A DNA stretch of 64,000 bases, taken from the NCBI GenBank assembly GCA_963675935.2, contig CAXXPV010000003.1, forward strand, positions 186,001-250,000, read 5' to 3'. Source of the DNA: G963675935 sp963675935. GTDB lineage: Bacteria > Planctomycetota > Planctomycetia > Pirellulales > Thermoguttaceae. The translations under genes were made by a program, and so were the position numbers. Below are positions 42,978-52,395 of this stretch, piece by piece; position 1 is the first letter of the stretch; each line of letters begins with the position of its first letter. The notes beneath the pieces were generated by a model. That model did not search any database and was not told the origin of the DNA. It was given only the letters and a program-made list of their open reading frames with translations.

Positions 42978-43091
42978 GTCCCGCCTGCCGGGCGGGACTT
43001 TTTCCTGTCAAGGCGTCAGTAGCCTGCCGGGCCAAACTTCTTGGTGTAGGACTCGCAAAAACAGATGGTCCCGTCCGGCAGACGGGACCTA
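42974..43091. repeat. GTAGGTCCCGCCTGCCGG palindromic element
   Basis: GTAGGTCCCGCCTGCCGGGC at 42974 pairs with GCAGACGGGACCTAC ending at 43091. One arm of the same family (TAGGTCCCGTCTGCCGGACG) follows the ATP-grasp gene at 8161. In both cases the arm includes or abuts the TAG stop of the upstream gene (ybaB: CAG TAG; ATP-grasp gene: GAG TAG). Confidence 0.85.
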
Positions 43092-43102
43092 CGGTGACGT
43101 CG

Positions 43103-46100
43103 CTAGAATCGCAGCGACTCTGGCACCATGTCTTTCACGCGGTTCAACAGCCCGCTGCGTTCGGGCGGTTTCTCTTCCTCGTCGCGAGGCTGGACGGCCG
43201 CCGCGTTGGACAAAACGGCGCCGGCCGGCAACGCCACGTTCTCTTCCAAGAATCGAGGCCAGTAGCCATCGAGAAGGTGGAAGCAATCGCCGATTTGTCC
43301 GTTCTGCAACTTCACGTCGGCCAGCAGGATGAGTTTGGCAAGCTCGTGCATTTCGGGCGCGCTGAAGGCCAGCGTGTAAACCTGCACGTCATCGACCCAG
43401 ACCTCGCCGGGGCCCATCAGATCGAACCGCACACGAAGCGCGGTAAGCCCTTCCAGCGGCAAATCACCCACATGGAGAACATAATGTTCCCAGTTGATCG
43501 GAATTGCGTTGGCCGCCTGACCGGCATTGGGCGCGGCGCCGACCTGAGCGAACTTGTAGTAGTCGCTGCCATGCAACTTCGCCTCAATGGCCAACCGCAA
43601 CGGGGGTTGCCTCGCGGCGTCGTCTACGCGAAGCCAGACCGACACGGCCAGCCGGCCCGTCGAAGGCACAGCCAGCGGCCGGCTCACCAAGCACGCCACG
43701 GGACCGCGGCTTGTGATCTTGACCGATTGCCGGCCGTCGTGCTTTAGCGTCTTGTCCAACTCGATGCCGACGCCGTCCTGTTGAGTCGTGGCCCAGTCGG
43801 GAATTTGGCCGGCCGCGTTCGCGGCGCGCTCGAAGTCGGCGTTGGCCACGGCATTCAACGGCGGCGGATTGCGCAGCGCCGCCGCGCGCGCGCCAAGCCC
43901 GCGAATTTGCAGAGCCAACGCGGTTTCAACGGCGTCGGGCCACGCCACGTGCGGCGAGGAACATCGCGCGTCCGGCTCCGACAATTGCACCGCCACAAGG
44001 TCGAAAGGCGCAAGCGAAACTTCCCAAGAAAGCCCCGAGGTCGCCTCGGGCTCGAGCGGCTTGATCTTCCGCCGGCCGGTTAATTCCTCGATCCGGCAAT
44101 TTGGTCCGGCCTCGACGTGTACACGAGCCATGGCGGCAAAGGGCGCATCGTTGACCGCGTAGAGATACGTCCGGCCGCCGTGCGTGCCGTAGCGAAAGAC
44201 GACCGGCCCAACCGCGTCGGCCGAAGGAATATTTGCCGCCGGCTGGAACCGAATGGCCGGCAGCGCGCGGTAGGCGGCCGCCAGCTCGCCGAGGGCCGCT
44301 TCCTGACCCATCGACAACGCCCAGCCGCCGTCGATCATCACTTGCGAGTCGAGTGCGGCCAGGCTGTGAACGAATCGCCGGCGATTCCGTTCGTCCGACG
44401 GCGACGGCTGCGAGAGCATCGCGGTGCAACCCGGCTTGAAAGGATTCTTTCGATCGAACGAATCGGCGTGCCATTCCCGCGGCGGGTGGAAGAACAAACT
44501 GCCGGTGGCCGAGACGCCCTGGAAAAGGCGGTCGAAATCGGCCATCTGACCGATCTCGAGATCGACGGCCCGGCTGCTCAAATTCCGTTCGGGCAGGATT
44601 CGTTCGGGCCGCAGCAGCACGATCCCTCGTGTTTCGTCGCGATAGTGCCGCGGGTCGATGCCCACCTGCAACAGGGCCGAGGCGGTCGTGGTTCGCCGTA
44701 GTAGCGCGGGACGCAGCGAGGCTTCGAGTTCCGGCCCGCCGAGCATGTCGGCGCCGGCGAGATAGAGCCGGCTGTTGGGTCGAACCAAGACGAGTTCGTC
44801 GTAAATGCGGCGATGGAATTTGGCGAGTTCCGCGGCTCGCCATTCGAGCCAGACACGGCGCGGCGACTCTCCGGCGAGAAAGGCCGCGCGCTTTGCGAAT
44901 CGTTTCGGTCCCTCGCCGGGCACGTTGATTTTCGCGTCCCGCTCGAACCGGGCAATGGTCGCGTCGTCGAGTCCCCAATCAGGACCGGGGAGTTGCGCAT
45001 AGCCGTCGGCCGAGAGCCGTAACGCCGCGCCGGCCAACGACGGATGCCCGGCGTATCGGCCGATCAACTCGCGCACGACGCGGAGCATCGCCTGTTGGAC
45101 TCTCGGATCGAGCACGTTGTAGTAGGGCGCCAAACCGCGCCGCGACGGCAATGTCGCGCCGAGCGTGGCCCCGTCGGCGCCGATCCATTCGATGCCCTCG
45201 GCCGCCGGCCCGCCGGCACGGCGAATCGCCTCCAACTCGGGCAGCGGCGCGGCGAACTCGATCATCGGAATCAACTGGAGATTTTCGCGGTCGAACAGCC
45301 GCAGCAGCATCTCCAACACGTCCTTGCGGACGGGGTCTTGCGCGGAGGCGAAAAAGGCCCCGGTGTCGTAACGCGGCGTCGGTTCGAGGAGCGTGCTGGG
45401 GTAAATCGCGCTGCCGTCGGCCAGCACGCCCAGCATCAGCCCGTTGTTGCCGGCATGATGCAGATACTCGACCAGCCGCGAGCCGCCTTCATAAAACGTC
45501 GTCCAATCGTCGAGGCTCCGTCCGCTCCAAGGATCGAGACACTCGCCGGCCGCGAAGTTTTCGGGAATCAAGGGGCGGTCGAGATAGGCCGCCAGGAGCC
45601 GCCGGTTGGGCACGTCGCGATCGACGGCGGCCGGCGGCAGGTGTCGCCCGGCCGACAGCACGCGGATTTTTCCGTACACGGCCGGCATCCGGTCGCGGCC
45701 GTTGGTCACCAGCAACAACGGTGTGGCGGTGCGCGGCCAAAAGACCAGGCGATGCCGCTTCCATTCCGGCGGCACGGCCGGCCCGAACGACTCGACGACG
45801 TTGTCAACGCCCGAGTCGATGCACAACGGCGCGAGCGCTCCCGAGGCGTTCGGCTCCAACAGGCTGACGCCCAACGTCTGCGACACGTCGCTGGGATAGT
45901 CGATTTCCAGAATGTGCGGACGGCTCGGCCGATCGATCGGCAACCAGTAGGCTTCCCAACTGACGTCGGGCGAGTCGGCGTTCGGCTTCAATTGGGCCAA
46001 CGCGCCGAGCGGGTGTTCGCGCGACGTGAGGCAATCGTTGCCAAGAGGCCCCTTCCACAACCGCGGCATCCGAGGCTTCGGCAATTGCAACGACGGCAGT

Positions 46101-47065
46101 TTGTTGAACTTTTCATACCAGCGCGGATTCGCCGGATCGATCTCGACCACCTGGGAATACGTCTCTTTGGCGGTCGTCGCCGTCGCCGGGCGCGGATCGA
46201 GCACCAACAGTTGCACCCGCCGCTCGGCAATGGTGCGCCGCCAGTTCAACGGCTGCCGGACTGCCTGCGACCAATTGGGACTGTTCGATGCGGCAATCGC
46301 AAGGTCGTAAACGCCCTCGGCATCGGGCAAAGGCACTTCCAGTGGAATCGGCTCCTCGCGGTCGGCCGGCGTGTCGCACTGATGCGCCCAATGCTCCTTC
46401 CCGGCGGAGTCGAGCAGTTGAATTTTGATCCTCGCTCCACCGCCCTTGGGCAGCGGCAACGCATGAGGTTCGAGCGAACACCGAAACATTTCGCCCGGCG
46501 CGAACACCAGACTCGCGCGCGAAAATCGCACGCGAAGCGAATCGCCCGGCGCCCGCATGACCAGCAGGCGGTTGCCCTGGCCGTCGAGTTCCCGGTTGAT
46601 GAACTCGCCCGAAAGATCGGCCAGGGGGATTTCGACGGTTGACGGATGAGCCGGCTCGTCGGAGGGCGTGAACTTCAGAATCATTCGCGCGGTCGTCGGC
46701 GCGGAAACCGACACATCGACGCCGTCATAGCCGCGCGGGCTGCGCTGTTGAATGACGAGCGATTTTGTTTTGCCGTCGCTCGAGCCGCCGTCAATCCACA
46801 TCGAGCCGGGTTCATCGGCCTCGACGCCCATCGGGCACGGCTCGGCCAGCGAGCCGTCGCTGACCGAAACGACGCCCCGCCATGTTCGTTCGGCGCCGCC
46901 GCCCCAGGCGATGCGCACCCGGAGGTCGTCGGCAGCCACAACCGGCGACGAGGAGAGAAACAACAGCAAGACCACGGCGCGGCGCAGCGCGGTTGCGGCG
47001 GCCGCCCTCCTGGCGACCGGCAAGCGTCGCACGCTCGACGTTCTCGGACTTCCATGTCCGGCCAT
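43103..47065 (-). CDS. Giant secreted protein, TIM-barrel plus C-terminal carbohydrate-binding-like domain
   Basis: 1320 residues from the ATG at 47065; the signal peptide includes AVVLLLFLSSSPVVAADD. Residues about 40-480 are beta-rich. A central part (about 490-920) resembles a glycosidase-like TIM barrel: FYEGGSRLVEYLHHAGNNGL, LLRLFDRENLQLIPMIEFAA, ELIGRYAGHPSLAGAALRLS and IYDELVLVRPNSRLYLAGAD fit strands of a GHL10-type barrel. The C-terminus (about 1110-1270) looks like a carbohydrate-binding jelly roll (ADFERAANAAGQIPDWATTQ, GEVWVDDVQVYTLAF). Exact activity is not assignable; the target is probably a polysaccharide. Monocistronic. Confidence 0.72.
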   Translation of the reverse strand: MAGHGSPRTSSVRRLPVARRAAAATALRRAVVLLLFLSSSPVVAADDLRVRIAWGGGAERTWRGVVSVSDGSLAEPCPMGVEADEPGSMWIDGGSSDGKTKSLVIQQRSPRGYDGVDVSVSAPTTARMILKFTPSDEPAHPSTVEIPLADLSGEFINRELDGQGNRLLVMRAPGDSLRVRFSRASLVFAPGEMFRCSLEPHALPLPKGGGARIKIQLLDSAGKEHWAHQCDTPADREEPIPLEVPLPDAEGVYDLAIAASNSPNWSQAVRQPLNWRRTIAERRVQLLVLDPRPATATTAKETYSQVVEIDPANPRWYEKFNKLPSLQLPKPRMPRLWKGPLGNDCLTSREHPLGALAQLKPNADSPDVSWEAYWLPIDRPSRPHILEIDYPSDVSQTLGVSLLEPNASGALAPLCIDSGVDNVVESFGPAVPPEWKRHRLVFWPRTATPLLLVTNGRDRMPAVYGKIRVLSAGRHLPPAAVDRDVPNRRLLAAYLDRPLIPENFAAGECLDPWSGRSLDDWTTFYEGGSRLVEYLHHAGNNGLMLGVLADGSAIYPSTLLEPTPRYDTGAFFASAQDPVRKDVLEMLLRLFDRENLQLIPMIEFAAPLPELEAIRRAGGPAAEGIEWIGADGATLGATLPSRRGLAPYYNVLDPRVQQAMLRVVRELIGRYAGHPSLAGAALRLSADGYAQLPGPDWGLDDATIARFERDAKINVPGEGPKRFAKRAAFLAGESPRRVWLEWRAAELAKFHRRIYDELVLVRPNSRLYLAGADMLGGPELEASLRPALLRRTTTASALLQVGIDPRHYRDETRGIVLLRPERILPERNLSSRAVDLEIGQMADFDRLFQGVSATGSLFFHPPREWHADSFDRKNPFKPGCTAMLSQPSPSDERNRRRFVHSLAALDSQVMIDGGWALSMGQEAALGELAAAYRALPAIRFQPAANIPSADAVGPVVFRYGTHGGRTYLYAVNDAPFAAMARVHVEAGPNCRIEELTGRRKIKPLEPEATSGLSWEVSLAPFDLVAVQLSEPDARCSSPHVAWPDAVETALALQIRGLGARAAALRNPPPLNAVANADFERAANAAGQIPDWATTQQDGVGIELDKTLKHDGRQSVKITSRGPVACLVSRPLAVPSTGRLAVSVWLRVDDAARQPPLRLAIEAKLHGSDYYKFAQVGAAPNAGQAANAIPINWEHYVLHVGDLPLEGLTALRVRFDLMGPGEVWVDDVQVYTLAFSAPEMHELAKLILLADVKLQNGQIGDCFHLLDGYWPRFLEENVALPAGAVLSNAAAVQPRDEEEKPPERSGLLNRVKDMVPESLRF

Positions 47066-47205
47066 CGTGGATCCCGTGTTGTTGGAACTGCCGACAGCAG
47101 CTACGCACACAATCGCGGGGAATTATAGCGGGAACCGGTCTTCGGCCACCATGCCGATTGGCGAGGAATTTGATGAGAAGCCGAGCCGAGAAGCGCGCGA
47201 ATAGG

Positions 47206-47294
47206 TAGTTTGGATAGAATGCGGAATGTGGCCGTAGGGTGGGACTGCGCAAGCTTGTCCCGCCCTACGTGGACATTCCGCAACAGAAACTATT
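47206..47294. repeat. TAGTTTCTGTTGCGGAATG-bounded palindrome
   Basis: The left arm is imperfect (TAGTTTGGATAGAATGCGGA, 47206) and the right arm (TTCCGCAACAGAAACTA, to about 47292) is near perfect. The inner GTAGGGTGGGACTGCG / GCTTGTCCCGCCCTAC pair lies at 47235-47271. The TAG of the right arm is the vapC stop codon. Confidence 0.8.
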
Positions 47295-47697
47295 GAGTGG
47301 CAAGGTATTTGTCGGGCGATATTGCCACGTCAGGAAATTGCTTCAACACCAACTTGTCGAGCGTTACAAGCCAAACGCACAAGTCTTCAGCCAGTGCCAC
47401 GAATTCGCAATCGTAGGCCGAGCAGCCGCTGGTTATTGTCAAGTCGAGTACTCGCGAGGAAATCACGTGATACTCGTGCCCATTCATCAGACGCATCGCC
47501 CGATCCATGATGGTGAAGGATTTTTCGAGCGTCATAAGGTGCTGGCGAAGATAGAGGGCCAGCACATTACGAAGCTCGCTGCGCCACAACAGCGGCGCGG
47601 CCCATTGCGGATCTTTCCGAAATACCGCCTCGGCTTTCTCCGACCGTTGATTGGGGAGATACAGACTGCCGAGAACATTGGTATCGACGACGATCAT
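47290..47697 (-). CDS. vapC: PIN-domain toxin VapC
   Basis: 135 residues. Conserved acidic residues of the PIN nuclease fold: D5 in IVVDTNVLG, E in LWRSELRNVLALYL, D in SAYDCEFVALAEDL, and a late D in LVTLDKLVLKQFPD. VapC toxins cleave specific tRNA or rRNA. The gene overlaps the antitoxin stop (ATGA) at 47694-47697. Its C-terminus, YLATQ-stop, ends exactly at the TAG of the flanking palindrome. Confidence 0.9.
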   Translation of the reverse strand: MIVVDTNVLGSLYLPNQRSEKAEAVFRKDPQWAAPLLWRSELRNVLALYLRQHLMTLEKSFTIMDRAMRLMNGHEYHVISSRVLDLTITSGCSAYDCEFVALAEDLCVWLVTLDKLVLKQFPDVAISPDKYLATQ

Positions 47698-47939
47698 GGA
47701 CGACCGCGTTTTTTGGCTTTGGTGAACTCGGCATCGGAAATTGGCCGCCCGCGAATCGTTTCTCGTATTTGTCGCGCACTCGCCAAAATCCCCTCCACAT
47801 CGACGTTTCGATGGCCCAAGGCACGCTCAACGCAGACGATGACTTCGCTGTTGATGCTGCGATGGTTCGCCCCGGCCGACTGTTTCAGGGTATGGTAGAG
47901 ATCGTCGGGGATGTTTTTCACAGTAATGGTAGCCATCAT
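47694..47939 (-). CDS. vapB: FitA/VapB-type ribbon-helix-helix antitoxin
   Basis: 81 residues. The N-terminal strand-helix-helix ATITVKNIPDDLYHTLKQSA followed by HRSINSEVIVCVERAL is the FitA-like RHH signature; the C-terminal tail (IRETIRGRPISDAEFTKAKK) would occupy the VapC active site. Start MMATITV; either Met may be used. Autoregulation is expected from the family. Confidence 0.88.
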   Translation of the reverse strand: MMATITVKNIPDDLYHTLKQSAGANHRSINSEVIVCVERALGHRNVDVEGILASARQIRETIRGRPISDAEFTKAKKRGRP

Positions 47940-48038
47940 TCAGATTCCCTTATGAAACCATTATGGAATATCTCAGGCCCATTGTCAAGCGAGTTTGCCC
48001 ACCCTTCTATGTCGTGCGGGTGCTTCGTCCTTTCTCTA

Positions 48039-50321
48039 TTATTCATACCTCAGCGCCTCGATCGGATCGAGCCGAGACGCTTTCCAGGCGGGATAGAACC
48101 CGAACACCACGCCGACGCCGACCGAAACCGCCACCGCGGCGATGATCGCCGGCACGGACATCTCGGTCGGCCAGTGCAAAACTTTTTGCACCACGACCGA
48201 AAAGCCTCGGCCGGCGAGAATGCCGATGCCGCCGCCGAACAGACACAACACGACCGCCTCGACGAGAAACTGCCGCAGGATGTGATGGCTCCTGGCGCCG
48301 ACGGCCATGCGCAGCCCGATCTCGCGCGTCCGCTCGGTGACGGAAACCAGCATGATGTTCATGATGCCCACGCCGCCGACGACCAGCGAGATGAGCGCGA
48401 CGGCCACCAACAGGTTGCTCATCGTGTCGGAGGTGGAGGTCAGCATTTTCGACATTTCGGCCATGTCGCGGATGTTGAAATCATCGACCTCGCCTTTGTG
48501 GATGCGGTGGCGTTCGCGCAGGAGCGTGGTGATTTGTGCGATCGCCTCCTGCACTTTTTCGGCAGACTTCGCTTTTACCTGAATCACCTCGACGTTGGTG
48601 AAGCGAACCGGCTGGGGCGTGTTGGCCGTCTCCGACGACGTGCGGCTGAGATACAGCGAGGTCGCCGAGGGATAGAGGTTGTCGAGCGAATTGACCGTAT
48701 CGTTGGTCGAGGAGTTCGACGAACTGGCGCTGGCGCTTTGGTTGGTGTTGGTCAGGGCGGAGCCGCTGACGCGATATTTGATCGTGGTCCAGGGGGCCAG
48801 CACCACGTCGTCCTGGTCCATGCCCATCATGTTCGCGCCCTTCTTTCCCAAAACGCCGACGACGCGGAACGGCACGTTGTTGATGCGGATGTCCTTGCCG
48901 ACCGGCGATTCGTTGTCGAACAGTTCGCGTCGGAGGGTGTCGCCGATGACGCACACCTTGTTGGCGTTGCGGACGTCGCGGTCGGTGAACATTTCGCCGT
49001 CCGACATATCGCCCCACGCGCGGATTTCGAGGAACTCGGGCGTGGTGCCGCTCATCTGGTTCGGCACCCAGTTGCGGCTTCCATAGACGATCTGCGACCG
49101 AGCGCGGACCGTGGGGGCCACGCTCTCCACCGCGGAACATTGGCGCGCGATCTCGTCGGAGTCTTCCGGCGTCAGCGTCATCACGCTGCCCGAACCGTGC
49201 GTGACGCCGCCGCTGGCCGCGGCCCCGGACATCACCATCAACGTGTTCGCGCCCATGCTGGCGATGCCTTTTTGCAGGGTCGCCTTCGAGCCTTGGCCGA
49301 TTTCGGTCATGGCGATTACCGCCGCGACCGCGATGATAACGCCCAGGGCCGACAGGGCCGAACGCATCTTGTTGCGTTTGATCGCCACCAACGCGGTGCG
49401 CCACGTGGCCGGCAAGAGCGGTCGCGCGGCGCGCACGGCGGTTTTCTCGGAAATCTCGGCGTAGAGCGACGGTTCCGCGGCGGTGCGAACAATCGTCGCC
49501 GCAGCAACGCCGCCGCCATCGCTTGCGGTTTCGCAATTCTCTCCATCTCCACTCGGCAAAACATGCGGAATCGGCAAATGTCCGGCGTGCGAATCGTGCG
49601 GACTGTGTTCGACTTCGCCACCGTCGGACGACAACACGTTCACCTCGTCGCCCTCGACCAAACCATCGACGATGCGAATCGTCCGGTGGGCAAAAGAGGC
49701 CACCTTCGGATCGTGCGTCACCAGGATGACCGTGATTCCCTCGGCGTTGAGCCGCTGGAACATCCGCAGGATTTCGACGCTCGTGTGCGAGTCGAGGTTG
49801 CCGGTCGGCTCGTCGGCCAGAAGCAAGGCCGGCCGATTGATGAGTGAGCGGCCGATCGCCACGCGCTGCTGCTGACCGCCCGACATCTGCGACGGCTCGT
49901 GATGGATGCGCTCCTTCAGGCCAACACGATCCAACAAACTCAAGGCATACTGTTTTGTCTCGGCCGCCGAACGATGGCGCACGGCGTAGTCCAACGGCAT
50001 GACGACGTTTTGCAACGCCGAGGTCCGCGCGAGCAAATTGAAGCTCTGGAAAACGAAGCCAAGCTTTTCGGTCCGAACCAGGGCACGCTGGTTCGGCGTC
50101 AGGCCGCTCATCTCCTGGCCGTCGAGCCAGTATTTGCCCGAGGTCGGATGATCGAGGCATCCGAGGATGTTCATCAGCGTGGTTTTGCCGGAGCCCGACG
50201 CGCCCATCAGGGCGACCATCTCGCCCCGCTGGATGGAGAGCGAGATGCCCCGGAGCACCGGAACATCGACTTCGCCGAGGAAGTACGTTTTGTGGATGTC
50301 TTCGAGTCGGATCAGTTCCAT
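48039..50321 (-). CDS. macB: MacB-like ABC transporter, fused ATPase and permease
   Basis: 760 residues. The ATPase (1-240) has GASGSGKTT (39-47), LSGxxLTPNQ, the signature MSGGQQQRVAIG and Walker B ALLLADEPTGNLD. A linker of about 70 residues with no conserved sequence precedes the four-helix MacB permease: helix near 325-350, a large periplasmic domain, and three C-terminal helices (about 640-750) with GLRMAVGARSHHILRQFLVE. MacB transports macrolides, peptides or lipoproteins through MacA and TolC. It starts six bases after the macA stop. Confidence 0.93.
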   Translation of the reverse strand: MELIRLEDIHKTYFLGEVDVPVLRGISLSIQRGEMVALMGASGSGKTTLMNILGCLDHPTSGKYWLDGQEMSGLTPNQRALVRTEKLGFVFQSFNLLARTSALQNVVMPLDYAVRHRSAAETKQYALSLLDRVGLKERIHHEPSQMSGGQQQRVAIGRSLINRPALLLADEPTGNLDSHTSVEILRMFQRLNAEGITVILVTHDPKVASFAHRTIRIVDGLVEGDEVNVLSSDGGEVEHSPHDSHAGHLPIPHVLPSGDGENCETASDGGGVAAATIVRTAAEPSLYAEISEKTAVRAARPLLPATWRTALVAIKRNKMRSALSALGVIIAVAAVIAMTEIGQGSKATLQKGIASMGANTLMVMSGAAASGGVTHGSGSVMTLTPEDSDEIARQCSAVESVAPTVRARSQIVYGSRNWVPNQMSGTTPEFLEIRAWGDMSDGEMFTDRDVRNANKVCVIGDTLRRELFDNESPVGKDIRINNVPFRVVGVLGKKGANMMGMDQDDVVLAPWTTIKYRVSGSALTNTNQSASASSSNSSTNDTVNSLDNLYPSATSLYLSRTSSETANTPQPVRFTNVEVIQVKAKSAEKVQEAIAQITTLLRERHRIHKGEVDDFNIRDMAEMSKMLTSTSDTMSNLLVAVALISLVVGGVGIMNIMLVSVTERTREIGLRMAVGARSHHILRQFLVEAVVLCLFGGGIGILAGRGFSVVVQKVLHWPTEMSVPAIIAAVAVSVGVGVVFGFYPAWKASRLDPIEALRYE

Positions 50322-50327
50322 AATTTT

Positions 50328-51653
50328 TTACCCCGGAGGCGGAGGCGGCTTGGTGCCCTTGGGCATCTTCGGCAGGAATGGATTGCTCGTCGCGTCACCG
50401 CTGCCGGCATCCTCCTCCCCGGCGCCGGTTCCAATCACCACGCGCTCGCCCTCTTTCACGTTGGCGCCGTTGATTTCGGTTTTCGTGCCGTCGGTGATGC
50501 CCACGACCACGTCCAGCGGTCGAACGAAATCGCCGTCGGGCACCCAAAGCCGGCGGAGATTTTCCTTGCCGGCGACATGTCTCGACGCCGTCGCTGCCGT
50601 TTCGTCGCTGCCGTTCGATTCCGCCGCCGCCATCCCGTTCGCGGCTCGTGCCTCGGGAACGATCTGCGACACCTGCGACGGTTTCCATCGAAACGCCGCG
50701 TTCGGAATCAGCAAAACTTTCTCGCGATGGTCGGCCTCGAACAACACGTTCGCCGTTAAATAGGGATACAGCCGCAAGCTGCTGTTGTCGGTCGTCACAA
50801 TCACCGTGTAGGTGACGACGTTGCTGGTCATTTGGGCGTTCATGCGGATCTGCGTCACCGTGCCGCGGAACTTCTCGCCGGGAAAGGCGTCGACGGTGAA
50901 CTGGACTGGCATGTCGAGATGGATCCGTCCGATGTCGGCCTCGTTGACCGAGGCCCAAACTTGCATGCGCCGCAAGTCCTTGGCGATCAGGAAGATGCTC
51001 GGCGCGTTGAGGCTGGCCACCACCGTCTGGCCCACGTTCACCCGCCGGGCGATGACCGTTCCCTCGACGTGCGACTTGATGACCGTGTAGCCGAGATTGG
51101 TGTTGGCCACGGTGAGCATGGCTTCAGCCTGCCGGATGGCCGCCTTGCCCGCCGCGACGTTCGCCACGCCAACCTTGTAATTCGCCACGGCGGTGTCGTA
51201 GTCGGTGTCGGAGATCGACTTCGTGGGCCGCAGCTCTTCGGCGCGTTTCCACTCCATCTTCGCTTGATCGAGCTTGGCCTCGAGTTGCAAAAGGCTGGCC
51301 TTGGCGCTCTCCAACGATGCCTCGGCCTGCAATGCCTGGGCTTTGTAGGAAGTCGGGTCGATATTGGCCAGGAGCATTCCTTTGTGGACGACGGTGTTGA
51401 AATCGACGGTCTTGCCGGGATGGTCGGGGTCAGGGCCGAAGTTGTCGATCCTTCCGGCCACTTGCGCGCCGATGTCGATGACATCCTCCGGTTCGAGCGT
51501 GCCGGTGGCGCTGATCGTGGCCAACAAATCGCCACGCTCAATCGCGACGGTGCGATAGACGACCGCGGCGTCGGGTTTGACGTATTTGACGTAGTACGCC
51601 GCTCCGCCGGCCGCAATGCCCACGACGACCAATAAAATCAAAAGCGTTCTCAT
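50328..51653 (-). CDS. macA: MacA-like periplasmic adaptor (HlyD/RND type)
   Basis: 441 residues from the ATG at 51653 (MRTLLILLVVVGIAAGGAAY, an N-terminal anchor). The biotinyl-lipoyl strand pairs (ERGDLLATISATGTLEPEDV), a coiled-coil hairpin (about 110-190: LESAKASLLQLEAKLDQAKM), and the beta-barrel and membrane-proximal domains (KVLLIPNAAFRWKPSQVSQI) follow. The end is Pro-rich. A longer in-frame extension overlaps marR and is not real. The start overlaps the marR stop by four bases (ATGA), so the operon is marR-macA-macB. Confidence 0.92.
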   Translation of the reverse strand: MRTLLILLVVVGIAAGGAAYYVKYVKPDAAVVYRTVAIERGDLLATISATGTLEPEDVIDIGAQVAGRIDNFGPDPDHPGKTVDFNTVVHKGMLLANIDPTSYKAQALQAEASLESAKASLLQLEAKLDQAKMEWKRAEELRPTKSISDTDYDTAVANYKVGVANVAAGKAAIRQAEAMLTVANTNLGYTVIKSHVEGTVIARRVNVGQTVVASLNAPSIFLIAKDLRRMQVWASVNEADIGRIHLDMPVQFTVDAFPGEKFRGTVTQIRMNAQMTSNVVTYTVIVTTDNSSLRLYPYLTANVLFEADHREKVLLIPNAAFRWKPSQVSQIVPEARAANGMAAAESNGSDETAATASRHVAGKENLRRLWVPDGDFVRPLDVVVGITDGTKTEINGANVKEGERVVIGTGAGEEDAGSGDATSNPFLPKMPKGTKPPPPPG

Positions 51654-52147
51654 GGCAGCACCTTGGATTTTGGAAAATGCGGGGCGCCGATTGCGCTGTC
51701 CCCGCGGTTGCCTCGCGCTGCGGCGGCCGCAAGGCCCAACCGCTCCATTATTGCCGCGGCCTCCTTGCGGACGTTCGGAGTCAACTGCTCCAACATGGCG
51801 CCCGTGCGACGGATGCGGTCTTCGTCGTGAAGCCGCAGCAGATTCTCGCCCTGCTTGGTCAATTGAAGGCGCCGAACGCGGCGGTCGCCGTCTTCGGCCA
51901 CGCGATGGACCAGCTTGGCCCGCTCCAGGCGGTCGGCGATTTGCGTCACCGCGCTCACCGAGACGCGAAGTTCGCGGCTGATGGTCGAGATGGACTGAGC
52001 GCCGGCCTGAAGGACGTGGCACACCCGCAACTGCGCAAGGGGCAAGTTTGCCGCGGGATCGTTGGATCCCGAGGCAAGCTCTCGCAACAGGGAATGCAGC
52101 AGGCCGACGAAAGCCGCGGCCTCTTGGTGTGGAACGGGACGACCCAT
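51650..52147 (-). CDS. MarR-family transcriptional regulator
   Basis: 165 residues from the ATG at 52147 (GAGG seven bases upstream). The winged-helix core is LRVCHVLQAGAQSISTISRE, LRVSVSAVTQIADRLERAKL with the wing VHRVAEDGDRRVRRLQLTKQ. MarR repressors release DNA on binding small amphipathic or aromatic molecules. It is the first gene of the efflux operon and faces a perfect dyad at 52184-52200, which is its likely operator. Confidence 0.9.
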   Translation of the reverse strand: MGRPVPHQEAAAFVGLLHSLLRELASGSNDPAANLPLAQLRVCHVLQAGAQSISTISRELRVSVSAVTQIADRLERAKLVHRVAEDGDRRVRRLQLTKQGENLLRLHDEDRIRRTGAMLEQLTPNVRKEAAAIMERLGLAAAAARGNRGDSAIGAPHFPKSKVLP

Positions 52148-52183
52148 GACGCGCCTCAACTCGTTAATCCGCCTCTATTATTA

Positions 52184-52200
52184 AGATACCTAAAGTATCT
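52184..52200 (-). promoter_or_regulatory. MarR operator dyad at efflux operon promoter
   Basis: AGATAC-CTAAA-GTATCT is a perfect inverted repeat with six-base arms. On the operon strand it is followed by TTAATAAT, a good -10-like sequence, placing the dyad at the -35 to -10 region. It is 37-53 bases upstream of the marR start. Confidence 0.75.
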
Positions 52201-52264
52201 CGGCGGGTCAAGAGTCGGGCGCGGCGGGGCCGGTTAGTTCTTCACAATGGAACGGTAGTTGGAA

Positions 52265-52338
52265 TGTTTAGCCGGCGGGCTTGCCCGCCGCGTTTTGGAG
52301 CAACATCCCACGCGGCGAACAAGTTCGCCGGCTAAACA
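52265..52338. repeat. GTTTAGCCGGCGGGCTTG palindrome, short-loop type
   Basis: Arms TGTTTAGCCGGCGGGCTTGC and its inverted partner with the loop GAGCAACATCCCA. A degenerate CCGCGGGCC/GGCCCCCGG element follows at 52340-52383. No gene lies between the marR promoter and the TolC-like stop at 52396. Confidence 0.88.
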
Positions 52339-52395
52339 GCAGGGGGGCGTCCCTCCGCGGGCCACCCTGCCCCCGGCTATTTGTTGAGCCAGAAA

